A stretch of DNA of 64,000 nt, from NCBI GenBank assembly GCA_024138015.1, contig JAMXBB010000010.1, positions 52,722,110-52,786,109 on the forward strand. Reading direction: 5' to 3'. Below, piece by piece: positions 1-12,080 of this stretch. The position numbers were made by a program, and so were the translations under genes. The notes below the pieces were generated by a model, which saw only the letters and a list, made by a program, of their open reading frames with translations, was not told the origin of the DNA and made no database searches. This stretch comes from Lumnitzera littorea. Its lineage: Eukaryota > Streptophyta > Magnoliopsida > Myrtales > Combretaceae. Positions within the stretch are counted from its first letter, which is position 1, and every line of letters starts with the position of its first letter.

Positions 1-38
<38 letters not shown>

Positions 39-52
39 CGTGTGTGTGTGTA
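1..52. repeat. (TG)n microsatellite
   Basis: Alternating TG run with two GCGTGC interruptions, followed by TATG repeats to about 66. The matching position of the 3' LTR (about 7563-7574) holds a short TA run instead, so the microsatellite grew in one LTR only. The open reading frame of alternating Cys-Val codons over it is not a gene. Confidence 0.95.
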
Positions 53-978
53 TATGTATGTATGTATTATTATGATTTTCCATGTAATTCCTTTCATTTA
101 AAAAAAAAAAAGAAAACAAGAAAGAAAAGAGAGATAGGAAAGCTTCGCTATTTTTTTCTTTTCTTCTTTCTTTTTTTTTTTCTTTACTTCAATCAAAATA
201 GAAAAAAAATAAAAAAACACATAAAATAAAAAAAAATGTTTCATCACTTAGAAATTTTTTTTTTCAAATAAATAAAAACAAATGAACCTTTTTTTCAAAA
301 TTAGGGTTTCAAAATTTTTCAAGAAAATAAAACGATCAAAACTAAGACCCTTTTAGAAACTTTTCTTTAACAAAAACCAAATGGATAAAAAAAAAATATA
401 AACTTGACTGTTTTCTAAAATAAAAGAGACTAACAAATTAAAGTTTTATATAAAATGAATTACAGATGTTTGATCCATATTAAAGGATACATCGACACTT
501 ACGAGGTAATAGGGAATTTTTTTTTATTTTCCTTTTCATAAAAAATTTAATTTTTTACTTTCTTCTCCTTTGTGCAAATAAAAATTAATCTTCTTTATTT
601 GTAAATTTAGAATTAATTCTTCTAATTAAAAGGGTATTTTAAAAGATAAACTTAACTTCAAAAAGTTTGAAGTAGTATCCAATTAAGGTATAATTGGGTA
701 ACCCCTGGATCCAAGATATCTAGTGTCAGAATGATTTTTCAAAACTTGGTTTTATTGAAGATTGGTAGCTAAATTACAACCAATCCACCAAATTGGTTAT
801 AACTTAATTCTTTTTCTCGACTCCAGTTGGATAACGACTTCGAAAAGTTTTTAAAATTAAAAAGAAAGCCAAGTTTTTCTTAATCCTTAGTTGATGATCA
901 ACATTGAATAGGTATAGGGCTTGATATAGGTCAGGTTAAGAAAAATATTGAAAACTGAGAAAAATTCATCTTTGACAA
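1..978 (+). repeat. 3' part of the 5' LTR of a LARD-type retrotransposon
   Basis: From about 77 this stretch aligns with a second copy at 7571-7810 continued at 11007-11669, allowing for one insertion. The shared part includes poly-A/T tracts and a GGGTTTC...AAGAAAATAAAA block, and both copies end in GACA (975-978 here, 11666-11669 there). A primer-binding-like sequence follows directly, so this is the end of a 5' LTR whose start lies left of the window. The other copy is the 3' LTR. The LTR boundary is well supported; the family name is inference. Confidence 0.75.
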
Positions 979-980
979 CT

Positions 981-1000
981 TGGCGACTCTACTAGGGACT
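981..1000 (+). other. Primer-binding-site-like sequence of the LARD
   Basis: TTGGCGACTC followed by TACTAGGGAC lies two bases after the LTR end. TTGGCGACTC(T/C)..TGGGGA is the form I remember for primer-binding sites of plant Tat/Ogre-type Ty3/gypsy elements and their non-coding derivatives (tRNA-Arg-like primer). The position fits; the primer identity is from memory. Confidence 0.65.
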
Positions 1001-1644
1001 ATCAAGAGGGTTAGCCAATTAAACCTTCCAAAATTATATTTGTTTTTTAAAATACCCACGTTATTTTTTGTGATTATTTTCTTGTAAATATTCATTGTTT
1101 TAATTGTAACATTTACTTTTGCATGTAACATACTTAGATATTGGAGGAGGGGATGATTGCACTAATGATGCAAGATAGATATGATCAAACCTAACCTGTC
1201 TTAGGACCTTAGAATGGAAGGTTGTTATGTAAGCTTCAGGTGTAGTTGTATAACCACTGCTCGGTGTTGATTAGGTCACCCCACTTAAGTTTCAATGTAA
1301 TTAACGAACCATTTCATAAAAATGTGTGAGGTCACAAAGCTTAAGGACCTTTAAAACCCACCCAAATCATATACACTTAAACCATGAGTTAATATACTAA
1401 TTCTAAAAATTGCAACCTTACTAATGTTTGAGAGTTTTAGAAATGTGATCAATTTTTCATACCTATTCTTTTATAAGAGTTAGGGGTATTTTGTAAACAC
1501 CAAATCAATAGTAAGGTTGCAACTTAAGGAATGATGTATTAACCCACTGGTTTTAGTATCTGCATGCTTCCATGTGCATTCTTTTGTTTCATTAACAAAT
1601 GATTCTTGTCTATGAAATGTTTAAGCCTATAGATAACGGCAAGT

Positions 1645-1857
1645 GACCAACAAGTGAACAATCAGAGAATTGATAGGCTATAGGACCTCCCTAAGATTGG
1701 CGAACAACTACTAGAAGTTGATATTGCTTATCTACAAGAGAAGCTCGAATGTTTTAAAGCTCAAAATCAGGCTTTAAAATCCCTTCTTAAACAAGTCCTT
1801 AGAGAAAACCATGAAATGTTGGAAGATCTCAAAGCTCGCCTACAAGAGTTAGATTAA
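1645..1857 (+). pseudogene. Small coiled-coil ORF remnant in the LARD interior
   Basis: One frame reads for 70 codons with a single stop (1681-1683), then 57 open codons to TAA at 1855. The product is rich in Leu, Glu, Gln and Lys with leucines at heptad-like spacing (for example LQEKLECFKAQN and LEDLKARLQELD), so it probably forms a coiled coil. It has no clear start codon and no known domain. It is the only coding-like stretch in the LARD interior and lies about 650 bp after the primer-binding-like site, where gag would begin. It could be the end of a gag-like ORF or a chance frame. T-rich sequence and an AATAAAA (about 1976) follow it. Confidence 0.4.
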
Positions 1858-2225
1858 GGTTTTTTGAATTACAGTTAAGGGGCCTAGAATAAATGTCATG
1901 TTTTATTAAATAATAGCCGAGAATAGATGTTAAGCCCTTTTCCTTTGTGTTTTTTTGTACCCTAATTTGTCAAGATAATAAAAGTTCCCTTTAGCATGTT
2001 ATTCTTTATTCTTTAGTATTCCCTTTTTGTAAATAAACTTTCAATAGTATTCATCTAACACTAAAGGAAATGTAAATAAGTTTCCATAGGATTGTAAATA
2101 GAACTCTAAAATCACCATCCTTATTTGTAAATAGCCCTTTCTCTTTAACAAAAAAAAAAAAAGATGAAAAAGAAAAGAGAAAAGTTGTTAACTGCTACGA
2201 ATTCTTATAAGACTCGGGACAAACA

Positions 2226-2475
2226 TTGACCCTCAACTCATTAAGGTAGCTAACACAAACCTTCGACCCATTAATGTAGCCAACCTAAACACAACTCATC
2301 TACTAGTTAAGGCAACCAACCCAAACACAAACCCCTCAACCCGTTAAGGCAGATAACCCAAACATAACTTCTCGATCCATTAAGGTAGTTAACCCAAGAC
2401 ATAAACCTTCGATCCAATAAGGCAGCCAACCCAAACATAAACCCCGACCCATCAAAGTAGTTGAATTGAGCCAAA
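2226..2475. repeat. Minisatellite, about 36-bp unit, 7 copies
   Basis: Diverged tandem copies of a unit like CTTCGACCCATTAAGGTAGC followed by CAACCCAAACATAAAC. Copies begin near 2230, 2261, 2297, 2331, 2368, 2406 and 2442. The ORF reading through it on the minus strand (2307-2522) is repetitive by construction and not a gene. Confidence 0.85.
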
Positions 2476-4431
2476 ACCCTTAATCTATTGAGAAATCCAA
2501 ACCCAACCATAAACCAAGTCAAAACACAAAGTCAAATACAACCTCAGTCTTCAACTTAAATTGAATGAAAAGTATCATTTCACACTTGGGCATATTTTAA
2601 GAAATTAGGGAGCAAATTCAATTTCTACCTTAGGGTAAATTAACATGAGCTCCTATCTAAGGAAATGATAACTCAATATTGAAAGGTTTAAAATGAAAAG
2701 AGGTAAACTATATGCCATACACTAACCCTTAAACACTTTAAGAGTTGAGTGATATAATGCTGAGGATATTTTAGACTCATTCCTTGAAGGAAGTCCATTT
2801 TGAATGTGATACGTGGATCAAAATGAAGTTAGGCTTTTATTTCAAAGCCTAAACACAATTGTCCTTTACTAATCCTATTGAGCCAGTCAAGGAGTGTTTT
2901 CAAAATTAAACATATCAAGAACCACCCCATAATGGGGCAATTTAGAGGTTAAAGTCATCGCACTAAGAGAAAAGGATGAAAATTAGTTTATACTTACTTC
3001 AATAACATTAATTTGAAGACGATTTTTATTCCTGATAAGTTATTTTCTTTGAAAAGAGGAAAGGCCAATGCTTTTTCAAACACCTTAAGCTTATACATAC
3101 TTTACCCAAGCACATACACTCGGAATCCTTGGTTTTAAGGTCTTAAATCTCTTAAAGACAAAGATTCAACACAATTACATTTGAGAAAAGAAAAAGGAGC
3201 AAAATGACGGGGTAAAATAATAAAAAAAAAAGAGATGAAAAAAAAAGCGAAGAAAGTAAAAGGGAAGAAGAAAAAAAGAGGTATAAAAATTGGGCTAATA
3301 TGCAAGAAAGAAAGCCCTATCTATCCTAACAAGAAAGCAAACTTGAATATAATTGCCATAACCAAAGAAAGCCCAAACTCGAAGCCTAAATAGCTCTAAA
3401 AACATAAAGCTTTGAATCACATTTTTAGCCAAAAAAAAAAAACCTCTATATCCAATCTGAATCACAAAAACAAAATCTTCTTACCCATCTTGAATCACAC
3501 ATGGCTTTCTTACCTAAAATACCTCCTACACTCAATAAAAGCTATCATGATCTTAAAGGATAATTTATCTTTAATGAAAATTGTTTTTGAAATTAGGGCA
3601 AGCACACTTCTAGTTTTTCCTAAGCGTTCTTGACTTGTATTCCTAGATTGGATGAAAGTCTCTTTCAAAATAATCTCTCTCATTAATCCCCTCTTGAAAC
3701 CATTTAACTAAGAGCTTAAATTCACAATATTGAATCGAAAAAAGACCTAATAAATTGATCAAAGTGTATCACTTGCAAACTAAATTATAATTTTTAGAAC
3801 AGTAATTAAGAGCAAAATTTAAATTAAGAGTATGTAAGGAAGTCCTCTTGGACTAGACTACTCATGAGTTACCGTTTTTTTAGGAATAAAATAAGGCTCC
3901 ACCAAAAAGGTAAGTTTGCCACCAGATTAGCCCCGATGGTATTAGGGCTAAGAGACATTTTCAAAGATTAAGGGGAATATAAGATGCCCTACATGGTTAT
4001 CAAGTAAGGGAATGGTTTTGTTTCTTAATAAGAATTTGTACCCATTAGCAAACTTCCCAAAAAAAAGAAGAAGAAAAAGGAAAAAAAAAAAAAAGAGAAA
4101 GAGACAAGGTAAAGGCTTGTTGCAAGTTATTCCACCTATTTCCAAATCTATGTCAGCCCTAATGGCGAAACTTTCAAACCAAGTCATTTGCTTCCTTCAA
4201 ATTTAGTCACATTTTAGGTTAACCCTATTAGTTTGAGTTATTTTCCCTAATATAGTTTTCCTCATGGTTGATATCCTCTAGCTCTTTTTCAAATCAGGGG
4301 ATCTTATCCCTAATGCTTGCTACGTCATTAATGGTTTTCAACAAATTCCTCATTTGTATTTTTTTTTTTCAAGTCAAGAGGTTTTTCATGACAGTAACAT
4401 CCCCCAGTTTTGCTTCTTCAATTGCCACATA

Positions 4432-4940
4432 GGGTCTTTAGCCAACCCGTAAGACGCTTATCCTTTGTTAATCTATCTTAGGGTCTTTAGCCAGCCCATA
4501 GGGTACTTACGCTTTGTCAATCTTTCTTAAGGTCCTTAGCCTACCTGTAGGGCACTTACCCTTTGTTAATCTTTCTTAAGGTCTTTAGCTAGTTCGTATG
4601 GCGCTTACCCTTTGTTAATCTTTCTTAAAGTCCTTAGGTAGCCTGTAGGACGCTTACCCTTTGTTAATCTCCTTTAAGGTTCTAGCCAACTCATAGAATG
4701 TTGTCTTGACTCGTCTCTCTTCGGGTTTTAGCAAGCCTATAAGGCACTTCCCATCTCTCTTTAGGGTTCTTAACCAACCCATAGGGTTCTTCTCCTTTAC
4801 CAATCTTCCTTAAGGTCTTATGCTAGCCCATAAGACACTTCCCCTTCACCAATCTCTCTCTTAGGATTTAAGCCAACCATAAAGCACTTTCCCTTAATCC
4901 ATTTACCTTAAGATTTTAGCTAGTTTAAGGAGCACTTTGC
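4432..4940. repeat. Minisatellite, 49-bp unit, about 10 copies
   Basis: The block GGGTCTTTAGCCAACCCGTA...CCTTTGTTAATCT recurs at 4432, 4481, 4531, 4580, 4629 and 4679, a period of 49-50 bp. Copies further right (to about 4940) are more diverged. Related copies return at about 5420-5760 after the 86-bp array. Confidence 0.88.
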
Positions 4941-5415
4941 CTGTTTACCTAGGTTAGTCAGCTTAAAGGAGCATGACCAAGTTTTTTAAGTCGATTCTCG
5001 TTTAAGGTTAATAGTCCCCTAGTGACACTCTCGCTTAAGTTAATCAACTTAGAAGAGCATGACCAAGTTTTCTAAATCAATTCTTGTTTAAGGTTGCTAA
5101 TGCCCTAGTGACGCTCTCACCTAGATTAGTTAGCTCAAAGGAGCATTACTAAGTTTTCAAATCAATTCTCATTTAAGGTTGCTTGTCCCCTAATGATGCT
5201 TTTGCCTAGATTAGTCAACTTAGAGAAGCACTATTAGGTTTTCAAATCAATTCTTATTTAGGGTTGCTAATCTTCCAATGATGCTCCTGCCTAGATTAGT
5301 TAGCTCAAGGGAGCATTACCAGGTTTTCTAAATCAATTATCATTTAGGATTAATAGTCCCATAAAGATGCTCTTGCCGAGGTTGGTTAGCTTAGAGGAGC
5401 ATGATCAAGTCTCCA
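4930..5415. repeat. Minisatellite, 85-86-bp unit, 6 copies
   Basis: The core TAGCTCAAAGGAGCATTACC recurs with its GCAT (or GCAC) at 4971, 5057, 5143, 5228, 5313 and 5399, a spacing of 85-86 bp. Each copy also carries TCAATTCTCATTTAAGGTTG and a TGATGCTC...CCTAGATTAG block. The array is embedded between two stretches of 49-bp-type repeats. Confidence 0.88.
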
Positions 5416-5875
5416 TTTAGTATCATCTTGCTATCCCAAAGGGGCGCTACCCTCCAGTCAGTATCTTTTAAGGTTCTTACTAGCTCGTAAGGGTACTGCC
5501 CTCCTTTCAGTATCTTTAGGGTTCCTATTTGGCCCATAGAGCTACTACTCTCCCTATATCTTTTACAGTTTTGCCAACTCTTAGGGTGTTACCCTTTAGT
5601 TAATGTCACTTCTAACGTCATGCCAACTTTAAAAACATTTTCTTTTCTTTAGGTTATAGCCAACTCCTAAAGCACTGTACCTTTCAGAAAAACTCACTCT
5701 CATGTTTTGACCAGCTCTTAGAGCACCACCTTTCAAAACATGTTTCACTAAATCCCAAATGAATCATGCCTAGGATAACTAGCTAGTTATACCACCTCTT
5801 AGAATAATTTCATCACCAAGGTAAAAATGGTGTCTCATTTTTCTTTTGTGGTAAAATTTTACTCAAACTTCACCA

Positions 5876-5889
5876 TAAAGAAGAGCAAC
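5876..5889 (+). other. Degenerate polypurine tract before the LARD 3' LTR
   Basis: AAAGAAGAGCAAC immediately precedes TATAGACACTTC, which I read as an LTR start (TGTAGACACC form) with TG changed to TA. The purine-rich run at this place fits the plus-strand priming site. The assignment depends on the LTR boundary. Confidence 0.5.
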
Positions 5890-6897
5890 TATAGACACTT
5901 CATTTTTGCAAACCCTACCCCCTCCTCCTACCCTATTCTTTTTAGAATTTCATTAAATAATAAAAAAGTGTGTTAATTCAAAAAAATACAAAAAAATGTA
6001 TCAAATTTAAAGAAAATACAAAAATTTAAAGATTTGTAAAAATAAAAAAACTAGAACTTTTAGGAGAATAGAATTCTTTTTTTCAAAAGACAAAATTTTC
6101 TTTAGGAAGATAGAAATTTCTTATCTCTTTAGAAAAATATATTCTTAGGAAAATACAATGTTTTTAAGAGAAAAATAAGATTTTAAAATTATGTTAATTT
6201 GTTTTTGGTAGTTGTCTTTTTAGAATAAGTTAGGTTGATTGATAGTTTAAATATAATTTGGTTGCAAAATATTTAAGGGTACCGGCCAACAGCCCATATG
6301 GTTAAGAGCTTAGACTGGGAAATAAGAAGAACTGAGCCTTTTGTTTTCATAACACTCGCTGGACACGTGGTAGGCATCTATAGGGCTACGTAACATGTCA
6401 GGAAACATAGCAAATTTTTACTAGGCCACGTAGCTGATGTGGCGCCACATTAACAAGCTTTTCCTTCCCTTGCCTCCTTTTTCCCTATGTTTCTCGTTTA
6501 CACCTTGCCCATACCTACCACTTTGCCATAATCTTTCACAAGATTTCCACATGCACACATACAATTAAATGTTGTATTCATGTTCTAAGCACGACCTACT
6601 TTGAATTAAGGCTAAAAACATGACAATATTCATTCATTTGGGCCTCCAAACTAAAGCTTGAAATCGAGAAAAAACTTAATACTCGAGAGTTTAGGTCTTG
6701 CTCAATTCTTTGAATCTGAGCTACTAATGAGCAAATCGAAGCTTCTTTTAGTTATTTATAGCAACAAAATCTAATCTATAGCTACTAAATCACATTGAAT
6801 CAAGTTTCTTTCCATTAAATAGAAGTTCTTTCTCGAAGAGTTTTCATGGTTGATTTGGTCATTTACGAGCTTTCTAAGCTGTTCATGCTTAAAAAGC

Positions 6898-6906
6898 TAT
6901 AAATAG
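6898..6906 (+). promoter_or_regulatory. TATA box of the LARD 3' LTR
   Basis: TATAAATAG preceded by AAAAAGC and followed by GACCTC, about 1.0 kb into the LTR. This is a normal position for the RNA polymerase II promoter at the U3/R border. Confidence 0.55.
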
Positions 6907-7810
6907 GACCTCTAATGACCTTCCCAAGCATGAGCTTCCACCCTCTTTCACTTAAAACACTCACCCAATTCCTTTTCTGTCTTTAGGTTCGACCTTTAGT
7001 CTCTCTCTAGGTTATGATTAAGCTTAAAACTCCTCGAGCTAAAATACTAGCCTCACTAGCTTCTTGGCCACTCAAGCTTCCTAAGTACACCATCCACGAA
7101 GTTTGTCGCAACTCCTAGGCCTCGCCTTTGATTTGCATAGTGAAACCCTAATCCCTAGAGCTAGTGGCTTCAAAACCCCATCCCACACCTCTCTACAACC
7201 AAAAGTAATGCCACAACCGTGCTCATAACATCCAAAAACCTAAGACCAACCATCCTTCGAAGCTCCAGTTGCCACCACATGTAGTACACGTAACTACCCC
7301 ACCAACCACCACTACACACCCTCCCACACCATTATACCTACAAAAAACCTACATTATCCAATAAAAATCACATGAAAATGTGACTTCCTTGAAGATTGGG
7401 TGCTCGAATCCATATCCATGGTATCGCAGTTGTTGAGAATTGCCCTCTAACCCTTGAACGTATAGCACAAGTGGTCAGGTCAGATGACCCATATCCTACT
7501 GAAAAATCCGACCTTAACCAGTGTTACTACTCTCTAAACGCAACTCAATTTCTATTTCCTCTTACATATATATATAATTTTCCATGTAATTCCTTTCAAT
7601 CCTAAAAAAAAAAAAAAACAAATAATCAAAAAACAAAAAAAAAAAAAGAGAAAAGAGAGATTGGAAAGGTTTGCATTTTTTTTCTTTGGTTAAATCAAAA
7701 TAGAAAAAAAATAAAATATATATAAAAAAAAAAAAAATATTTCATCACTTAGAAAAACATTTTTTTTTTCAATTAAATAAAAACAAATGAACCCTTTTTT
7801 TAAAATTAGG

Positions 7811-10800
7811 TATAATAGCTTGAGGTCTTGAGTCAATACGATAACTCTAGAATCCGAGCCCCTAACTTTAGAGTGCTAAGCTATGTTATCCGTTTTATTT
7901 CAAACTTCACAATAAGGTTAGAAAAGTTAGGCAAAGTAATTCTAATAAATTCAATTTCTTAAAACAAGCTATATAAAAGGATTAATTTAAGAAAAATATC
8001 AATTTATAGGTAAAGCCAATAAATATTGAAAACGTGAAATTCAAGCTTTAAGATATAGTGAGATAATAGAGATAAGTTAATTAATATTCAAAAATAATAA
8101 ATGAAGCTAAATTATATGTAATATACATGTATTTACATGTAATATGCATTATATGTATTAAATATATATAATAATAATAAATTATCAAGATAAGGTAAAC
8201 TAATATAAAATAATGAAAAATTAATTTAAAAAATAAATAGATTAGTCGCCAAATGATGTGGTAGCTTAAAGATCACTTGAAGTGATGAGTCAACTCCTAA
8301 ATAACAAGAGGATGACACATGGTGCTTAATCACACTTAGAGAAATGGGGAAAATGACATGTAGTAAACGCATGTCCAATTTTTATTAAATCAAATTAACT
8401 TAAAAACTTATAAATAGAACCCAAACCCTCAATTACAATATTTTAGAACTCTAAAAATAAAAGAACATAATTTAGAAAAATTAAAAAAAGTAAAATAAAA
8501 ATATAACAAAAATAGGGGCAAATCAAATCTAGGGTGGCTCAATAAGCTAACCATAACCTGACATGAAGTGGCTTAGTGATTTAAGGGTTGGCTGTAAGAG
8601 GGGTGTTTCCGATAAGGAGTGGTAGCCGGTTTAAGAGAACCCATTTTCCACCTTTAAGTTTTTCTAATTTCTAAAAATATCAAATTTGTTAATTAGTTAA
8701 TTATGAAATTTGGTTTTCTAAGGTTATTTTAGGTATAGATTAATGTAGTAATTTTCTTTTAGTTAAATAATGATTGGAAATATAAGGTCTTTAAGAAAAT
8801 GCCATGTTTGGACGAAAATTGAACTAATTTTTATAAATATTAGATGATGTTATTTCAAGCTCAATTTTTGTATATAATACACATAAATATATATATTTAA
8901 TTATGGTAACAATAATTTTCAAAATTTAGCATATTTACTATTTTTTATAATTATTTTGAATAAAACTACTAGTTTTACCAAATTCTTAAAATAATTAGTT
9001 TTTGATAAAATTGATAAATGGGCCTTACATATTTTGACTTCTAAAAGTTTATAATAATATTGGGAATACTTAATTTTTATCACATATAAATTTGTTTATT
9101 TATCCTAATTTTCTATAATTTCGAGCTAAAACCATTATTTTCGTAAAAATAGATAATAAATAGTTTAGTGTAATTCAGGTCAATAATTCAACTATGTATT
9201 TTTGTGAGTCTATAGGACTTTTTCGTGAAATTAATTGGGCCTGTATACCATTTATTATGTATTTTCCTATTATAAACCTATATATTAGCCTAATATGCAA
9301 AATAGTGAATAATACTATCAATATGTTTGTTAGACAATGTAAGATCGATAACTATGACATGTAATCAATATTGAGCATGGTTGAAAAGTATTAAATTTTA
9401 GGATTTCTAGTTTAGAATCAAAGCTTACTCAAGTCAATTATGGTGTTACAATAACATACAGTCAAATCGGTAATATGAAAGGGTATTTTTTGACTTTAAC
9501 AATATTGATAGACTTAATTCTTACGATATCTTAATAGTACTCAAAATAAAAATTATGACAATATAAAGTTTACCGAAATTGAATGAGGAATGAGTAAGTA
9601 CAATCAAATGAAGTTTAAAAACGCAATAATGAATGCTTATAAGAGTTTAGGTTCAACCCATACTTGACTTAAAGATTGTGTTTATATTTTCTTAGGTGTA
9701 ATAATTAAGGAAGAATCACACCATCAAGTTTAGGATTTTGCACTTTTACTAAGCTTAGGTAAGTGGATCTAACCATGCGTAGAGCAAATATATTACTGCT
9801 TATAACACTGCGTGCTGTTTGATGTTGTGTTAATTAGATATGGCTATATCTTGGGTGAACTGATATACTATTAGAATGGATGCTGATGCGGTGATTTTGA
9901 ATAACGGTAACTATACTTGGTTAAACTGTTATGCTGCTATGTTGGGTGTTGATGTAGTGTTTACTAATGATTGTACTAACTAGGGAAGTTGAGTGATTGC
10001 TAACCCAATCTTTTGCATGTTTACCTAAGTAAACCTTAAGCGAGATACTAGAATTTCACTAAGAAGAGTTTGAAAACTAAAATCAAATCATTAGGTTGAA
10101 TAAAACTAAAAGATAGATTGTGTTGAATGATTTATATGAGTGGTTATTGCATATCATGGCATGATATGGCATAAAAAGGGGCCTACAAGTCAGAGTTTTC
10201 AAAATGAGGCTTTTAAGTGATCATGGAAAAGAAAGCATAGGTTTATGAACTCAGTTTCTAGAAGCATATAGATTCTCATTACTTGAACATATTGACTATT
10301 TTGATAGTCTTGATTGGTAAACTACAGTGTGTAGTATAATTTTGTAAAGCAAAGTTGGGGGTCTTATTCCCAAGTAACTCCTTGTTACCTTTTTTTATAT
10401 TAGTAGATTATAGTGTATAGTCCAATTTGGTAGGGGTCTTACTCCCAAACAACTTCTCATTGCCCTAAGTTCCTAGATGTTGTATCTAGATATCCAGCTA
10501 TGTCAACTAACCGAATGTAGATATTAGAAGGCATAAGATATTGGTATCGATACATGCCACATACATGAGCATAGCATGCTAGCAATAAAAGCATGGTTAG
10601 GCTAATGTATGTGTGGAGCTAAACTTGCTAATTATAATTGAAATGTTTCAGTTGTGATATTGCATGTGTTGTATTGTTTGTTATCTACTCTCACTCAACT
10701 TCAATAGTTGATGGAATAAAATGTTTTATCCTCAAGTTAACAGCATCATGAAGGGCCTAACACTAAAGAGAATGTATACTGAGAGCATAGTCAAAGTGTA

Positions 10801-11001
10801 CAACTTCTAGAAGGAACCTGTACTAAGTCTAGAATCCTACTATTTTGAAGATGACAAAAGAAAAGGATGGTTCATGTTTTGATGTAACAACCCCATTATC
10901 GCATAAATAAAGTTTTCTTTTGATGAATGTGCAAGTTAAGTTAAGTTTTTAATAGGTATTCATGTATGATGATGCATCCTATGCTATGCTAGGATATGAT
11001 A
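7811..11001 (+). mobile_element. Solo LTR, about 3.2 kb, inserted in the LARD 3' LTR
   Basis: Compared with the uninterrupted copy at 77-978, the homologous sequence stops at 7810 and resumes at 11007, and ATTAGG stands at both junctions (7805-7810 and 11001-11006). The insert begins TATAATAGCTTGAGG and ends GATATGATA, which fit TG...CA ends decayed to TA...TA. A TATAAATAG lies at 8409-8417, about 600 bp from the start. The right part has two related stretches (10322 and 10416) of the type seen in long LTRs of Tekay/Del elements. No protein domain is present, so this is an LTR left after recombination between two LTRs. The family name is a guess. Confidence 0.65.
8409..8417 (+). promoter_or_regulatory. 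TATA box of the 3.2-kb solo LTR
   Basis: TATAAATAGAAC about 600 bp from the left end of the insert. It gives the orientation of the solo LTR as +. Confidence 0.5.
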
Positions 11002-11989
11002 TTAGGGTTCATGAAATTTTTTAAGAAAATAAAATGGTCAACACTAGGATCCTTTTAGAAACTTTTCTTTAACAAAAACCAAATGGATAAAAAAAAAAAA
11101 AAGTTAACTTGACCATTTTCTAAAATAAAGAAACTAACAAATTAAAGTTTTATAAAGAATAAATTACTGAAGTCTGATCCCTACTAAATACTAAAGTATA
11201 CGTAGGCATTTATAAGGTGAGTTAAAATAGGATTTTTTTTTTTCCCTTTTGTAAAAATTTTAATTTTTTTACTTTCTTCTCTATTGTGTAAATAAAAATT
11301 ATTCTTCTTTATTTGTAAATTTAGAATTAATTCTTCTAGTTAAAAGGGTATTTTAAAAGATAAACTTAATTTCAGAAAGTTAAAAGTAATATTCGATTAG
11401 GGTTTAATAAGGTAGCCTCTGAATTCAAGATCTGTAGTGTCAAAATCATTTTTCAAAAATTGGATTTCTCGAAGACTAATAGTTAAGTTATAACCAATTC
11501 ATGTAATTGGTTATAACTTAACTTTTTTTCCCAACTTCGATCAAGTAATGACTCTGAAAAGTTTTCAAAATTAAAAGGAAAACCAAGTCTCTATATTGAA
11601 TGGGTATAAGTTTCAATATAGGTCAAGTTAAGAAAAATATTGAAAATTAGGAAAAATTCAAGCTCGACATATATAATCTTTTTCATGATAACTTTGTCTA
11701 ATTGTCTCAATAGCAATGCTAAAAAAAGGAATATCATTTTGAATATAAGTTATTAACCAATCAATTATTCAATAATCTACATTCAATTGTAAAAATAAAT
11801 TAACTAAATAAAATCATATAATTGGTATTATTTACAATAGTTTATGTGATAAGACCAAAATATTTATAATATAAAGAATGTAATTATTATCTATTATGTA
11901 TTACTAATTAAAATTTTAAAAAAAGTTTAATAAATGTAAAATGACTAATGTTTTTTAAGCAATAAATACATTGGAAAAGTAGAATGATG

Positions 11990-12080
11990 CAATAAATGCA
12001 TATAGAAAAAATAAATGCGAAATGTAAGAATTGAACCAAAGACTTCATGATTGTGAGTTCGAATGCTAAACCACTAAAAT
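11990..12080 (-). repeat. tRNA-derived SINE-like segment (first copy)
   Basis: Read on the minus strand, TAGTGGTTTAGCATTCGAAC resembles a tRNA A-box region, and GGTTCAATTC 28 bp on resembles a B box (GGTTCGANTCC), followed by AT-rich sequence. This is the arrangement of a plant tRNA-related SINE head. The ends are not defined, so it may be only a tRNA-like fragment. Confidence 0.35.

Larger units (their letters stand above)
1001..5889 (+). mobile_element. Internal region of the LARD, no gag-pol recognised
   Basis: This 4.9 kb lies between the primer-binding-like site and a short purine-rich tract before the 3' LTR. I find no protease, reverse transcriptase, RNase H or integrase motif in it. 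It holds one short coiled-coil ORF (1645-1857), minisatellites at 2226-2475 and 4432-5760, A-rich tracts near 3220-3280 and 4060-4100, and otherwise featureless AT-rich sequence (2480-4430). Long LTRs with a non-coding interior containing tandem repeats fit a large retrotransposon derivative that depends on proteins of an autonomous relative. Confidence 0.65.
5890..11669 (+). repeat. 3' LTR of the LARD, split by a solo LTR
   Basis: The LTR runs from TATAGACAC (5890) to CTCGACA (11669). Without the inserted 7811-11001 segment and the duplicated ATTAGG it is about 2.6 kb. Its last 0.9 kb matches the 5' LTR end at 77-978. A promoter-like TATAAATAG lies at 6898-6906, about 1 kb in, preceded by a G-box-like CACGTGG (about 6365). 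The part 5890-7570 has no counterpart inside the window because the 5' LTR is cut off. No coding capacity is recognised. The last 1.5 kb falls in the exactly duplicated segment. Confidence 0.65.

Noticed and set aside
2..229. 75-codon ORF at the window start
   Set aside because: It is the translation of the TG microsatellite and poly-A/T tracts.
2307..2522. 71-codon minus-strand ORF
   Set aside because: Produced by the 36-bp minisatellite; repetitive and without a domain.
4429..5760. Regular repeats with spacers as a CRISPR array
   Set aside because: Units are contiguous diverged minisatellites without unique spacers, in a plant retroelement.
7396..7605. 69-codon ORF in the LARD 3' LTR
   Set aside because: Lies inside an LTR, has no domain, and its 3' end runs into poly-A sequence.
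12002..12075. A functional tRNA gene
   Set aside because: A- and B-box-like words are present but no cloverleaf with paired stems can be formed.
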